This document shows, in pieces, positions 8,196 through 17,153 of a stretch of DNA of 47,860 bases. Source of the stretch: Flavobacterium macrobrachii. Its GTDB lineage: Bacteria; Bacteroidota; Bacteroidia; Flavobacteriales; Flavobacteriaceae. The notes beneath the pieces were generated by a model. It saw only the letters and a list, made by a program, of their open reading frames with translations, searched no databases and was not told where the DNA came from. Location of the stretch: NCBI RefSeq assembly GCF_014486675.1, contig NZ_JACTAC010000018.1:1-47860 (forward strand). Reading direction: 5' to 3'. The position numbers and the translations under genes are program-made. The first letter of the stretch is position 1; the number at the start of each line of letters is the position of its first letter.

Positions 8196-9632
8196 ATGAA
8201 ACATACAAAAGTTAAAGCGCTTTTAAGCGGCTCGAAAGTGAACACAGAAGTAAATGCAAAAGGTTGGGTTAGAACTTTTAGAAATAATCAATTTATAGCG
8301 TTGAACGACGGTTCGACGATTCATAATATCCAATGTGTTGTTGATTTTGAAAACACACCAGAAGAAACCTTAAAAAGAATTACAACCAGCGCATCAGTTT
8401 CTGTAACTGGAACGTTAGTTGAAAGTAAGGGTGCAGGACAGAAATATGAAATTCAAGTTTCCAAATTAGAAATTCTGGGTGATTCAGATGCTGAAACTTA
8501 CCCAATTCAATTAAGAAACAAACCAAGTTTAGAATTTTTAAGAGAGAAAGCACATTTAAGAGTTAGAACCAACGCGTTTGGCGCAATTATGAGAGTTCGT
8601 TCAGTTCTTGCACATGCGGTTCATACGTATTTTCAAGAAAAAGGATTTGTTTATGTAAATACGCCAGTAATTACTGGTGCTGATGCTGAAGGCGCAGGCG
8701 AAATGTTTCAAGTAACTTCGTTGCCATTAGACAATCCGCCAAGAACAGAAGACGGAAACATCGATTATAAAAAAGATTTCTTTGGAAAACATACTAATCT
8801 TACGGTTTCTGGACAATTGGAAGGCGAAACTTTTGCTATGGCATTAGGTCAGATTTATACTTTTGGACCAACTTTCCGTGCTGAAAATTCAAATACATCA
8901 CGTCACTTGGCAGAATTTTGGATGATTGAACCCGAAGTTGCTTTCAATGATTTGGATGACAACATGGATTTGGCAGAAGATTTTATTCAGTATGTCATAA
9001 AATATACGATGGATAAATGTCAAGACGATTTGAAGTTTTTGGAAGGTCGTTTATTAGAAGAAGAAAAATCAAAACCACAAGCTGACAGAAGCGAAATGGC
9101 TTTGTTAGAAAAATTGAATTTCGTTTTAGAAAACAACTTCAAACGTGTTTCTTACACCGAAGCGATTGATATTCTGAGAGATTCAACGCCAAATAAAAAG
9201 AAAAAATTCCAATACATCATCAACGAATGGGGTGCAGATTTACAAAGTGAGCACGAACGTTATTTAGTGGAAAAACACTTTAAATGTCCAGTAATTTTAT
9301 TTGATTATCCAGCCAATATCAAAGCATTCTACATGCGATTAAACGAAGACGGAAAAACCGTTCGCGCTATGGATATTCTTTTTCCTGGTATTGGAGAAAT
9401 CGTTGGTGGTTCACAAAGAGAAGAACGTTATGATGTTTTGGTGGAAAAAATGAAAGCATTAGGTATTGACGAAGAAGAACTTTGGTGGTATTTGGATACT
9501 AGACGATTTGGTTCGGCAGTTCACTCAGGTTTTGGATTAGGTTTTGAACGATTAGTACTTTTCGTTACTGGAATGACTAACATTCGTGACGTAATTCCTT
9601 TTCCAAGAACACCACAAAATGCGGAATTTTAA
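8196..9632 (+). CDS. asnS: Asparaginyl-tRNA synthetase
   Basis: A cytoplasmic class IIb synthetase of 478 aa that charges tRNA-Asn. The N-terminal ~115 residues form the OB-fold anticodon-binding domain ([20 protein letters not shown]). The catalytic core follows, with motif 2 in [21 protein letters not shown] and motif 3 in [16 protein letters not shown]. The [10 protein letters not shown] form and the length fit AsnRS rather than LysRS or AspRS. It is complete, with no odd residues seen. Confidence 0.97.
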   Translation: MKHTKVKALLSGSKVNTEVNAKGWVRTFRNNQFIALNDGSTIHNIQCVVDFENTPEETLKRITTSASVSVTGTLVESKGAGQKYEIQVSKLEILGDSDAETYPIQLRNKPSLEFLREKAHLRVRTNAFGAIMRVRSVLAHAVHTYFQEKGFVYVNTPVITGADAEGAGEMFQVTSLPLDNPPRTEDGNIDYKKDFFGKHTNLTVSGQLEGETFAMALGQIYTFGPTFRAENSNTSRHLAEFWMIEPEVAFNDLDDNMDLAEDFIQYVIKYTMDKCQDDLKFLEGRLLEEEKSKPQADRSEMALLEKLNFVLENNFKRVSYTEAIDILRDSTPNKKKKFQYIINEWGADLQSEHERYLVEKHFKCPVILFDYPANIKAFYMRLNEDGKTVRAMDILFPGIGEIVGGSQREERYDVLVEKMKALGIDEEELWWYLDTRRFGSAVHSGFGLGFERLVLFVTGMTNIRDVIPFPRTPQNAEF

Positions 9633-9703
9633 AAAAGGTTATAAGGCTAAAGTTTATAAGGTTATATTATAAATTTATCAACAAATAAACTCATAAACAT
9701 AAA

Positions 9704-11170
9704 ATGTTAAAACAGTTTTTAAATCTTAAATTATCTCAAAAATTATCTCCACAACAAATTCAGTTGATGAAGTTAATTCAATTGCCTACGCAAGCCTTTG
9801 AACAACGATTGAAAGAAGAGTTGATTGAAAATCCTGCGTTGGAAAATGGTAAAGATGAGGAAGAAATTTATGAAAAAGACGAATTTGACAACAATGAAGA
9901 TTATGACGAATTTGATGATAATGAAAGCATTGATGCCGACGAAATCAATATTGACGAATATTTAAGCGACGACGAAACTCCCGATTATAAACTGCAAGCC
10001 AACAATTACAGTGATGACGACGATGATAGAGAAACACCGTTTGCAGCACAAACTAGTTTTCACCAAGATTTGATTAATCAGCTGAATACTTTTATTCTTA
10101 GCGATGACGATAGAGGAATTGCCGAATTTTTAGTTGGAAGCATTGACGACGATGGTTATCTTCGAAGAAGCATTCAGGATATCGTTGACGATATGGCGTT
10201 TACGCAAGGAATTTACACCGATGAAAAAGCAGTTGAAAGAATCCTAAACATCATTCACGACCTTGAACCTGCTGGTGTTGGCGCTCGCGATTTACAAGAA
10301 TGTTTACTACTTCAACTGAAACATAAAACACCTACAGAATATGTAGATTTAGCGATTACGGTAATCGAAAATTACTTTGATCAGTTTACTAAAAAACACT
10401 ACGAAAAACTGTTAACTTCATGTAATGTTTCTCAAGAGCAACTTAAAAAAGCAATTGAAGAAATCGAAAAATTAAACCCAAAACCTGGAGGTTCTTTTGA
10501 CAGCAGCAATCGTGTAGTTGAACAAATTGTTCCCGATTTTACTATCAGAATTGTTGATGGCGAACTCGAATTAACACTTAACGGCAGAAATGCACCATCG
10601 CTTCACGTTTCGAAAGATTACCAAGAAATGTTACAGACGTATAAAGATTCTCGCGACAAATCGGGTTCACAGAAAGATGCCGTTCAGTTTATCAAACAAA
10701 AATTAGATTCAGCAAAATGGTTTATCGATGCTATTCGTCAGCGACAAGAAACGCTCTATGTAACAATGAATGCCATCATGTATTTTCAACAGGAATATTT
10801 TCTTGATGGCGAAGAAACCAAACTCAAACCAATGATTTTGAAAGACATTGCCGATATGGTTGGTTTGGATATTTCTACCGTTTCGCGCGTGGCAAATAGC
10901 AAATATGTTGATACGCCTTATGGAACAAAACTAATTAAAGAATTCTTCTCCGAAGCGATGAAAAACGATCAAGGTGAAGACGTTTCGACATTAGAAATCA
11001 AAAAAATATTAAAAACGGTTGTAGAAGACGAAGACAAAAGCAAACCGTATTCCGACGAACAATTGGTTGATATTTTAAAAGAAAAAGGTTATCCAATTGC
11101 TCGACGAACTATTGCAAAATACCGTGATTTATTGGATATTCCTGTAGCTAGAATGAGGAAGAAGATTTAA
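9704..11170 (+). CDS. rpoN: RNA polymerase sigma-54 factor
   Basis: The 488-aa protein has all sigma-54 parts in order. Region I is Gln/Leu rich (KLSPQQIQLMKLIQLPTQAFEQRL, residues ~13-36). Region II is very acidic (residues ~48-110). The core-binding domain follows, then a helix-turn-helix (LKDIADMVGLDISTVSRV) and the C-terminal RpoN box ARRTIAKYRDLLDIP, close to the family consensus ARRTVAKYRE. It binds -24/-12 promoters and needs an AAA+ activator to open them. No activator or modulation gene is adjacent. It starts 71 nt after asnS, and the two may be co-transcribed. Confidence 0.97.
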   Translation: MLKQFLNLKLSQKLSPQQIQLMKLIQLPTQAFEQRLKEELIENPALENGKDEEEIYEKDEFDNNEDYDEFDDNESIDADEINIDEYLSDDETPDYKLQANNYSDDDDDRETPFAAQTSFHQDLINQLNTFILSDDDRGIAEFLVGSIDDDGYLRRSIQDIVDDMAFTQGIYTDEKAVERILNIIHDLEPAGVGARDLQECLLLQLKHKTPTEYVDLAITVIENYFDQFTKKHYEKLLTSCNVSQEQLKKAIEEIEKLNPKPGGSFDSSNRVVEQIVPDFTIRIVDGELELTLNGRNAPSLHVSKDYQEMLQTYKDSRDKSGSQKDAVQFIKQKLDSAKWFIDAIRQRQETLYVTMNAIMYFQQEYFLDGEETKLKPMILKDIADMVGLDISTVSRVANSKYVDTPYGTKLIKEFFSEAMKNDQGEDVSTLEIKKILKTVVEDEDKSKPYSDEQLVDILKEKGYPIARRTIAKYRDLLDIPVARMRKKI

Positions 11171-11213
11171 AGTTTTCAGTCGCAGTTTTCAGTAGGCAGA
11201 AGAAAATTTAATT

Positions 11214-11615
11214 TTAGCGAAAGTCTTTTTTATTTTTTGTAAACGATATTGTTTTCAATTCCTTCGACGCACCATTGATTTTTATCTCTGCAAAAATGTT
11301 GTTTTCTTTTTGAAAAAAGTGAAAAGTGTAGTTATGTTTGTCATTTCTATTATTTTTGAAATGTCTAAAATAACCATACAAACTATCTTTATAATTGAAA
11401 TGCCAGTCGTTTTCACCATATTCATTTGGAATATCATAAATTATATTTCCATCATATATAACTTTTCTATTAACATCACTTCCTAAAATTTGAATTTCAA
11501 TTTTGAAATCTTCCTTTTTTAAAGGATTTGAGAAATCAATTTCCATCTCATTTTTATTTGTACAAGCATATAAAAACAAAATAGTTTTTAGTAATAATAG
11601 TTTAGAAAATTTCAT
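11214..11615 (-). CDS. Small hypothetical lipoprotein
   Basis: A 133-aa product. A signal peptide (residues 1-17, leucine rich) ends in the lipobox LYAC with Cys18 as the lipid-modified residue. The following residues TNKNE suggest a membrane-anchored protein, in the inner or outer membrane. The rest is rich in aromatic and charged residues and looks like beta structure (SLYGYFRHFKNN, YTFHFFQKENN). I do not recognise a family. It is divergent from the membrane-protein gene at 11701, and their promoters lie about 35 nt apart. Confidence 0.65.
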   Translation of the reverse strand: MKFSKLLLLKTILFLYACTNKNEMEIDFSNPLKKEDFKIEIQILGSDVNRKVIYDGNIIYDIPNEYGENDWHFNYKDSLYGYFRHFKNNRNDKHNYTFHFFQKENNIFAEIKINGASKELKTISFTKNKKDFR

Positions 11616-11635
11616 CTTTCAAATGTTAATCCAAA

Positions 11636-11643
11636 CAAATCTA
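11636..11643 (-). promoter_or_regulatory. -7 promoter box for the small lipoprotein
   Basis: The minus strand reads TAGATTTG, a perfect TAnnTTTG match about 20 nt upstream of the ATG at 11615. Confidence 0.5.
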
Positions 11644-11676
11644 ACAAACTTGTTTTATAAACTTTTAATGAATTCA

Positions 11677-11684
11677 TATATTTG
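11677..11684 (+). promoter_or_regulatory. -7 promoter box for the 11701 gene
   Basis: TATATTTG, a perfect match, lies 16 nt before the TTG start codon at 11701. The implied leader is only about 10 nt, which supports the TTG as the true start. Confidence 0.55.
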
Positions 11685-11700
11685 TCTGAAATAATTCATT

Positions 11701-12306
11701 TTGAAAAAAATCCTTCCCGTTTTTTCATATCTCTTTCATCCTATTTTCATTCCGTTTTTAGGAACTTTTTTCTATGTTGTTCTGGATGACAACTATTTTA
11801 CATTGCCGCAATATCTAGTTTTATTTATTCAAATTATCATCATTTCAATTCTATTACCGTTGACTTTTTTCTATTTACTGAGAACTTTTGGAAAAATAGA
11901 CAGCATCATGCTTTCGGATATTTCACAACGAAAAATTCCGCTGCTTTTGCAAATTATGCTCATGTCAATTCTCATCGCAAAAAGCATTACGATTGATCGA
12001 TACTTTGAGCTTTTTTTCTTTTTTTCTGGTGGTTTGTTCAGTACGATTATTGCTTTTTTGTTGCTTTTTGCCAAAATAAAAGCAAGTATTCACATGATTG
12101 GTATGAGTGCTTTGACCGTTTTTATCATTGGATTAAGCATTCACACGGAAATAAATATTATTAATACTGTAGTGTTTTTTGTTGCAATGAATGGTTTTGT
12201 AGCTTCATCTCGACTGGAAATGAAAGCACATACGAAGAAAGAATTAGCGATTGGTTTTGTTTGTGGAATGTTACCTCAATTGTTGCTGTTATATTTTTGG
12301 CTATAA
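11701..12306 (+). CDS. Polytopic inner-membrane protein, unknown function
   Basis: A 201-aa very hydrophobic protein with about six membrane helices and short charged loops such as GKIDSIMLSDISQRKIP and RLEMKAHTKKE. The loop residues are reminiscent of integral membrane enzymes acting on lipids (PAP2-like), but I see no complete phosphatase motif, so no activity is assigned. The start is a TTG, since no in-frame ATG exists before residue ~71 and the promoter box is just upstream. It stands alone, between the divergent lipoprotein and tRNA-Val. Confidence 0.75.
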   Translation: MKKILPVFSYLFHPIFIPFLGTFFYVVLDDNYFTLPQYLVLFIQIIIISILLPLTFFYLLRTFGKIDSIMLSDISQRKIPLLLQIMLMSILIAKSITIDRYFELFFFFSGGLFSTIIAFLLLFAKIKASIHMIGMSALTVFIIGLSIHTEINIINTVVFFVAMNGFVASSRLEMKAHTKKELAIGFVCGMLPQLLLLYFWL

Positions 12307-12412
12307 ATTCAATTTTAACTACACAATAATATTTTTAGAGACTGTATTGTGAGATAGTATAAAGTTAGAATATTTATAAAGGTGGTTTTGAATTAGTAAA
12401 AACAAGGCATAA

Positions 12413-12442
12413 AAAAACTCCAACATTTCTATTGGAGTTTTT
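12413..12442. terminator. Bidirectional terminator next to tRNA-Val
   Basis: A perfect 11-bp stem, AAAAACTCCAA (12413-12423) with TTGGAGTTTTT (12432-12442), is followed by T runs in both directions. It lies 2 nt from the tRNA 3' end, so it mainly ends the tRNA transcript on the minus strand, and it can stop plus-strand reading from the 11701 gene. Confidence 0.8.
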
Positions 12443-12443
12443 G

Positions 12444-12518
12444 TGGGCGATGAGGGGTTCGAACCCCCGACCCCCTCGGTGTAAACGAGGTGCTCTGAAC
12501 CAGCTGAGCTAATCGCCC
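12444..12518 (-). tRNA. tRNA-Val (anticodon TAC)
   Basis: The minus strand folds into a full cloverleaf of 75 nt. The acceptor arms are GGGCGAT and ATCGCCC with discriminator A, the D arm contains AGCTCAGCTGGTTCAGAGC, and the anticodon stem CCTCG/CGAGG has loop TTTACAC (anticodon TAC, plus-strand 12481-12483). The T arm has GGTTCGAACCC. The 3' CCA is not encoded, as is common in Bacteroidetes. It reads GTA and other GTN valine codons. Confidence 0.96.
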
Positions 12519-12556
12519 TTATTTGTGACTTTCAGTATTGTTCCTGATTGCGAGTG

Positions 12557-12587
12557 CAAATATAGACTACTTTTTTTATTCTGCAAA
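12557..12587 (-). promoter_or_regulatory. Promoter of tRNA-Val
   Basis: The minus strand has TTTG (12584-12587), a 19-nt spacer and TATATTTG (12557-12564). This is a full -33/-7 Bacteroidetes promoter, about 40 nt upstream of the tRNA 5' end. Confidence 0.7.
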
Positions 12588-12603
12588 CAAAAATGAAAAA
12601 AAA

Positions 12604-13824
12604 TTATAAAATTTCTGCAACCACAAAAGTACTACCGCCAACATAAATAAAGTCTTCCGAAGTTGCCTTTTGTCTAGCTTCATCATAAGCTTCTGAAACT
12701 GAATTATATATTTTTCCTTTTAATCCAAACTCACTTGCTTTTTTTTGCAAAACTAACGTTTCAAGTCCTCGAGAACCAATTGGCTTGCAAAAATAATATT
12801 TTACATTTTTAGGAAAAATCGGTAAAATATCATTTAGGTTTTTATCATTAACCATTCCTAAAACAATATGTAATTGAGCAAACTTTTCTTTTTTTAACTG
12901 ATTAATGGCTATTTTTAGACCATGCTCATTATGAGCAGTATCACAAATTATCTTAGGATTAGCTCCAAGTTGTTGCCATCTTCCCTGCAAACCAGTGTTT
13001 ATAACAACTTTTTGCAGACCTTGTTTGACATTCTCTTCAGAAATTTGAAAAGAAGTCGTCTCTTGAAGCACTTTTAATGTCTGTAAAACTGTTTTTTTAT
13101 TGTGCTCTTGATAATCCCCAATTAAATCGGAAGAATAAACTTCAGATATTAATTCGGAAGCAAAATAAATATCCGACTGCATTTCATCTGCCTTTGACTG
13201 AAAAACAGGCTTGGTTTCGCTGGTATATTCCCCAATTACAACAGGAACATTGCTTTTGATTATTCCTGCTTTTTCAAAGGCTATTGCTTCAAGTGTATTG
13301 CCCAAAAACTGAGTATGATCCAACCCAATATTGGTAATAACAGAAACCAATGGTGTAATGATATTGGTAGAATCCAATCTTCCACCCATTCCAACTTCTA
13401 TAATATTGATATCGGTTTTACTTTCTTTGAAATATTGAAATGCTAATCCAACACTCATTTCAAAAAAACTGAGTGAATTTTGCTCTAAAAAACCTTTGTT
13501 TTCTTCTATAAAATCACAAACAAATTGCTTAGAAATTTCTTTCCCGTTTATTTTTATCCGTTCACGATAATCTTTTAAGTGAGGCGAAGTATATAGTCCT
13601 ACTTTAAAACCAGCTTCTTGCAATACTGAAGCTAACATATGAGAAGTGGAACCTTTTCCATTGGTACCAGCAACATGAATACATTTCAAATCTTTTTCGG
13701 GATTGCCTAAATGATTTGCTAAAAGAATGGTATTTGTTAAGTCCTTTTTGTAGGCAGATGCACCTTGGGTTTGATACATGGGAAGCTTAGAAAACATCCA
13801 ATCGAGGGTTTCTTGATAGTTCAT
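12604..13824 (-). CDS. folC: Bifunctional folylpolyglutamate/dihydrofolate synthase
   Basis: A cytoplasmic Mur-ligase-family enzyme of about 406 aa that adds glutamate to dihydropteroate or folates using ATP. The P-loop is CIHVAGTNGKGSTSHML. Other family motifs are IIEVGMGGRLDSTN (Mur central domain), GLDHTQFLG and, near the C-terminus, ICDTAHNEHG and FVYVGGSTFVVAEIL. The ATG at 13824 gives the usual N-terminus MNYQETLDWMF. A TTG at 13833 would add three residues and has a GGAG at good spacing, so it remains possible. It is the last gene of the exbB-exbD-tonB operon, 11 nt after tonB. Confidence 0.95.
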   Translation of the reverse strand: MNYQETLDWMFSKLPMYQTQGASAYKKDLTNTILLANHLGNPEKDLKCIHVAGTNGKGSTSHMLASVLQEAGFKVGLYTSPHLKDYRERIKINGKEISKQFVCDFIEENKGFLEQNSLSFFEMSVGLAFQYFKESKTDINIIEVGMGGRLDSTNIITPLVSVITNIGLDHTQFLGNTLEAIAFEKAGIIKSNVPVVIGEYTSETKPVFQSKADEMQSDIYFASELISEVYSSDLIGDYQEHNKKTVLQTLKVLQETTSFQISEENVKQGLQKVVINTGLQGRWQQLGANPKIICDTAHNEHGLKIAINQLKKEKFAQLHIVLGMVNDKNLNDILPIFPKNVKYYFCKPIGSRGLETLVLQKKASEFGLKGKIYNSVSEAYDEARQKATSEDFIYVGGSTFVVAEIL

Positions 13825-13835
13825 TGACGCCAAGT

Positions 13836-14618
13836 TTATTCTCCTAACTTGAAATTTATTACAATAAAGCCAATTTGAGTTTCTGGCGCATTACTATCCG
13901 GTTGCCACTTGAACTTTCTTGCCGCTGATAATGCTGGATTAACCAGACAAGGATTGGTATTTGTAGTTCCTTTTGAATATTTAGCAGCAATTACATTTCC
14001 ACTTCTATTTACAGTAACCTGAACAACCACTCTGCCTTCTTCGTTACAATCTTGAACCTCTTTAGCTGGCGTGCTTAACTTACGTCCGTTTAAACCCCAA
14101 CTTGTTCCGTTTCCAGCACCATTTCCCGTTCCATTACCATAAAAACTATTAGCATAACGGTCGCCATTAGGATCGCCTTTGTCTCCAGGAATACCATCAT
14201 TACCATGTCCTGCTTCAACACCTGTAGATTTTGGACCATTTATTAAACTTTCTAAAGCACTTGTGGCGTTTTTTGAAGGAGTTTTAGGTTTTACTTCTTC
14301 TTTTACCTCTTTTACTGGTTTTTTAACTTCACTTTTTTTTATAACTGGTGCGTCAGAGTTATCTTGTGTTGCTATATCTTCTTCAACCGCTTTTTCAGGT
14401 TTAGAATACTCTGGTTGTGGCGAAGACTTTATAGGTTCTAGCGGTTGTACTTCCCCTTGACCAACATCAGAAGTACCAAAGTTAATTGCTATTCCATTTT
14501 CTGGTGGCGGATCCATGTAGGTCAGTCCAAAAAAGAAAAACAACAAAAACAATATCACAAAAATTACTGATGTGATAGTGAAAGATTTTTTCTCTTCTGG
14601 GGTTTCTAAAAATTTCAT
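13836..14618 (-). CDS. TonB-like energy transducer
   Basis: A 260-aa protein of the inner membrane and periplasm. A single N-terminal helix (about residues 14-35) is followed by a Pro/Lys/Glu-rich linker (residues 55-125), a Gly/Asn-rich stretch (GNGTGNGAGNG) and a C-terminal TonB-type domain with EGRVVVQVTVNRSGNVIAAK and a Cys pair (QDCNEE, NPCLV). In TonB systems this protein carries proton-motive energy from ExbB-ExbD to outer-membrane receptors. It directly follows exbB and exbD (8-nt gap), which supports the role. Which receptor it serves cannot be seen. Confidence 0.85.
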   Translation of the reverse strand: MKFLETPEEKKSFTITSVIFVILFLLFFFFGLTYMDPPPENGIAINFGTSDVGQGEVQPLEPIKSSPQPEYSKPEKAVEEDIATQDNSDAPVIKKSEVKKPVKEVKEEVKPKTPSKNATSALESLINGPKSTGVEAGHGNDGIPGDKGDPNGDRYANSFYGNGTGNGAGNGTSWGLNGRKLSTPAKEVQDCNEEGRVVVQVTVNRSGNVIAAKYSKGTTNTNPCLVNPALSAARKFKWQPDSNAPETQIGFIVINFKLGE

Positions 14619-14626
14619 GACTAAAT

Positions 14627-15019
14627 TTATTTAGGTCTTACCGCTAATACTATCTTAATCTGATTTCTGTTGGCAATATCCATTACATAGACCGCCTTTT
14701 CAATTGGAACACCTTCTTCAGCTCTCAGAATTACTGGTTTTTCTTTATCTCCACCTAATGCAGCTAATAACTGGGCTTCTACCGATGCTTCTTCAATTGG
14801 AGTTTTATCTAAATAGAACTTCAAATCTTTATCAATACTAATGGAAATACTTTTGTTGCTATCGGTTTTTCCTTTTGCTTTTGGTAAAACTAAGTCCAAG
14901 GCATTAGTGGTTACCATTGTTGATGTTAACATAAAGAAAATCAACAATAAGAACACAATATCAGTCATCGATGACATATTGAATTCGGGAGTTACTTTAT
15001 TTCTGCCTCTTAAATTCAT
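14627..15019 (-). CDS. exbD: ExbD/TolR-family biopolymer transport protein
   Basis: A 130-aa protein with one membrane helix (residues ~18-38) carrying the proton-relay aspartate Asp20 in MSSMTDIVFLLLIFFML. A small periplasmic domain follows, ending NRNQIKIVLAVRPK. With ExbB it forms the proton-driven motor that energises the TonB-like protein encoded next. It starts 1 nt after the exbB stop codon. Confidence 0.92.
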   Translation of the reverse strand: MNLRGRNKVTPEFNMSSMTDIVFLLLIFFMLTSTMVTTNALDLVLPKAKGKTDSNKSISISIDKDLKFYLDKTPIEEASVEAQLLAALGGDKEKPVILRAEEGVPIEKAVYVMDIANRNQIKIVLAVRPK

Positions 15020-15020
15020 A

Positions 15021-15725
15021 TTATTTACGCTCGTTTAATAAGTCTAGAAATTCTACAGCATTTAGTTCCATTTGATGTACCACTTTATCCGTTTTTACCA
15101 CCAAATGATTGTATCCAATGTAAGCTATCAAACCTACAATCAACCCTACAACTGTAGTTGTCATAGCCGTATAAATACCTTCTGCTAATGCTCCAACTTC
15201 AATTTGTCCGCCGCCGCTTGCCATTTTATGAAAAGCCATAACCATTCCAACAACCGTTCCTAAGAAACCTGTCATTGGTCCAGCTCCAGAAATTGTAGCA
15301 AGCATACTTACATTTTTTTCTAGTTTATAAACTTCTAATTTTCCAGCATTCTCGATTGCAGTATTAATATCTTCAAGTCTATTTCCAATTCTAGAAATTC
15401 CTTTTTGTATTAATCTTGATACAGGAGAATTTGTTGAGGCGCATAACATTTTTGCTGAGTCAATTCGTCCATTAGAGATATGATCTTTGATTTGCATCAT
15501 GAAATTAGTATCTATTTTTGATGCCGCGCTAACTGCCATCAATCTTTCAAAATAAAGATATAGTGCAAAAAACAGCATAATAAAAAGCGATATCATAATT
15601 AATTGACCTGCAATTCCACCACTAGTTAATAATTCCCATATTGAAATTGTTTTCTCTACTGGAACAGCTTCTGCTAAAGCATCTTTTGCTACCGAAAGCG
15701 AGTCGGACTGAAGAAATAAACCCAT
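15021..15725 (-). CDS. exbB: ExbB/MotA/TolQ-family proton channel
   Basis: A 234-aa inner-membrane protein. The first helix (about residues 33-58) and the later paired helices carry the family signature ISGAGPMTGFLGTVVGMVMAF and MTTTVVGLIVGLIAYIGYN. It forms the channel pentamer around ExbD. It is the first gene of the exbB-exbD-tonB-folC run, all closely spaced on the minus strand. I saw no perfect -7 box upstream. Confidence 0.93.
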   Translation of the reverse strand: MGLFLQSDSLSVAKDALAEAVPVEKTISIWELLTSGGIAGQLIMISLFIMLFFALYLYFERLMAVSAASKIDTNFMMQIKDHISNGRIDSAKMLCASTNSPVSRLIQKGISRIGNRLEDINTAIENAGKLEVYKLEKNVSMLATISGAGPMTGFLGTVVGMVMAFHKMASGGGQIEVGALAEGIYTAMTTTVVGLIVGLIAYIGYNHLVVKTDKVVHQMELNAVEFLDLLNERK

Positions 15726-15785
15726 ATACTTTAATTAAATTTGATTGATATATTTATACTAACGATAAAAATAAATAATTATTGT

Positions 15786-17012
15786 CTAAACTAGTTGTTT
15801 TAATGCAATTTCAAAAGCAGTTGCACTAATATTTTTTGAACTAGGGTTTTTTGCATGAGCATTTTCTAGTGCTTTTTTGATGGTTAACGAAATATCTTGA
15901 AAAATAGCTTCGTCGGTCATTTGTACTTTCTTTTCCATAAAATAAGCAAAAACTCTCGCCATTCCACAGTTAGAAATAAAGTCTGGTATCAAACTCACTT
16001 TAGCATCTGTTGCTTCCATAATTGGTCCAAAGAAAATTTCTTTATCAGCAAATGGTACATTCGCACCACAGGATATAACTTCTAATCCCGAAGAAATCAT
16101 AGCATCAACTTGATTTTGAGTTACCAATCTAGAAGCTGCACAAGGAGTAAAAATAGCTGCACCGATGGTCCAGATTTTTTGATTGATCTCTTCAAAAGGG
16201 ATCGTATTTTCTGCAACTAATTTATTGCCATCTTTATTTAAAAATAATTCTTTAATTTCTTCAAATGTAAATCCATCTTCATTGATTAAACCACCATCTC
16301 TATCAATAATTCCAACAACTTTAGCGCCCATTTCTGCCAAATAAAATGCTGCTGCTGAACCTACGTTTCCAAAACCTTGAACAATTGCTTTTTTTCCAAC
16401 TACATTTCCACCATAAATATCATAAAAATGTCTTACCGATTCGGCTACACCATAACCTGTAATCATGTCGGCAACGGTATATTTACGTAAAACATCAGGA
16501 GAAAACTTAGTGTTTTCAATTACTTTAATTACTCCTTGGCGCAATTGCCCAATTCTATTGATTTTATCGGCTTCTGTTGGTTTAAAGTGTCCATTAAAAA
16601 CGCCTTCTTGTGGATGCCAAACACCACATTCTTCTGTCATTGGGATAACTTCATGAATTTCATCTACATTCAAATCTCCACCAGTTCCATAATAACTTTT
16701 TAACAACGGAGAAACAGCCTTATACCATCTTTGTAAAACACCTATTTTACGCGGATCGCTAGGATCAAAGTTAATCCCCGATTTTGCTCCACCAATCGCT
16801 GGTCCTGATACTGAAAATTTCACTTCCATTGTCTTAGCCAATGATAATACTTCATTTGAATCAAGTCCTTTTCTCATTCTTGTTCCTCCACCAGCGGCAC
16901 CTCCGCGGAGGCTATTGATTACTGTCCAACCTTCGGCTTCGGTTTCATTATCTTTCCAATGGAATACAATTTCAGGTTGCTTATTTTCGAATTTCTTTAA
17001 TAAATCTTTCAT
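15786..17012 (-). CDS. Glu/Leu/Phe/Val dehydrogenase family protein
   Basis: A 408-aa NAD(P)-dependent amino-acid dehydrogenase that interconverts an amino acid and its keto acid plus ammonia. The catalytic lysine is Lys77 in IGGAKSGINFDP, where the usual second glycine of GGAKGG is Ser. A nucleotide-binding Rossmann motif follows (VQGFGNVGSAAAFYL). The GGGTRMRKGL substrate-side motif is unlike classic hexameric GDH (GGLRFH) and resembles the leucine-dehydrogenase form (GGTRM). Glutamate or branched-chain amino acids are both possible. It stands as a single gene with its own promoter. Confidence 0.88.
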   Translation of the reverse strand: MKDLLKKFENKQPEIVFHWKDNETEAEGWTVINSLRGGAAGGGTRMRKGLDSNEVLSLAKTMEVKFSVSGPAIGGAKSGINFDPSDPRKIGVLQRWYKAVSPLLKSYYGTGGDLNVDEIHEVIPMTEECGVWHPQEGVFNGHFKPTEADKINRIGQLRQGVIKVIENTKFSPDVLRKYTVADMITGYGVAESVRHFYDIYGGNVVGKKAIVQGFGNVGSAAAFYLAEMGAKVVGIIDRDGGLINEDGFTFEEIKELFLNKDGNKLVAENTIPFEEINQKIWTIGAAIFTPCAASRLVTQNQVDAMISSGLEVISCGANVPFADKEIFFGPIMEATDAKVSLIPDFISNCGMARVFAYFMEKKVQMTDEAIFQDISLTIKKALENAHAKNPSSKNISATAFEIALKQLV

Positions 17013-17033
17013 TAGTTTAGTTTGTTAGTTGTG

Positions 17034-17041
17034 CAAATATA
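17034..17041 (-). promoter_or_regulatory. -7 promoter box for the amino-acid dehydrogenase
   Basis: The minus strand reads TATATTTG, a perfect match, 21 nt upstream of the ATG at 17012. Confidence 0.6.
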
Positions 17042-17153
17042 ATTAATTAAGAAGTGAAGCCAAATAGTATTGGTTTATTAACAAACTATTATAAGTTTGA
17101 GATTTCTTTGGCTTTTTTTTTGATAGGAATTGGTTTTGCTACTTAATTTGCTT

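Noticed and set aside
9633..9703. Repeated AAGGTTATA between asnS and rpoN
   Set aside because: Two short AT-rich copies in a small gap are within what chance gives at this base composition.
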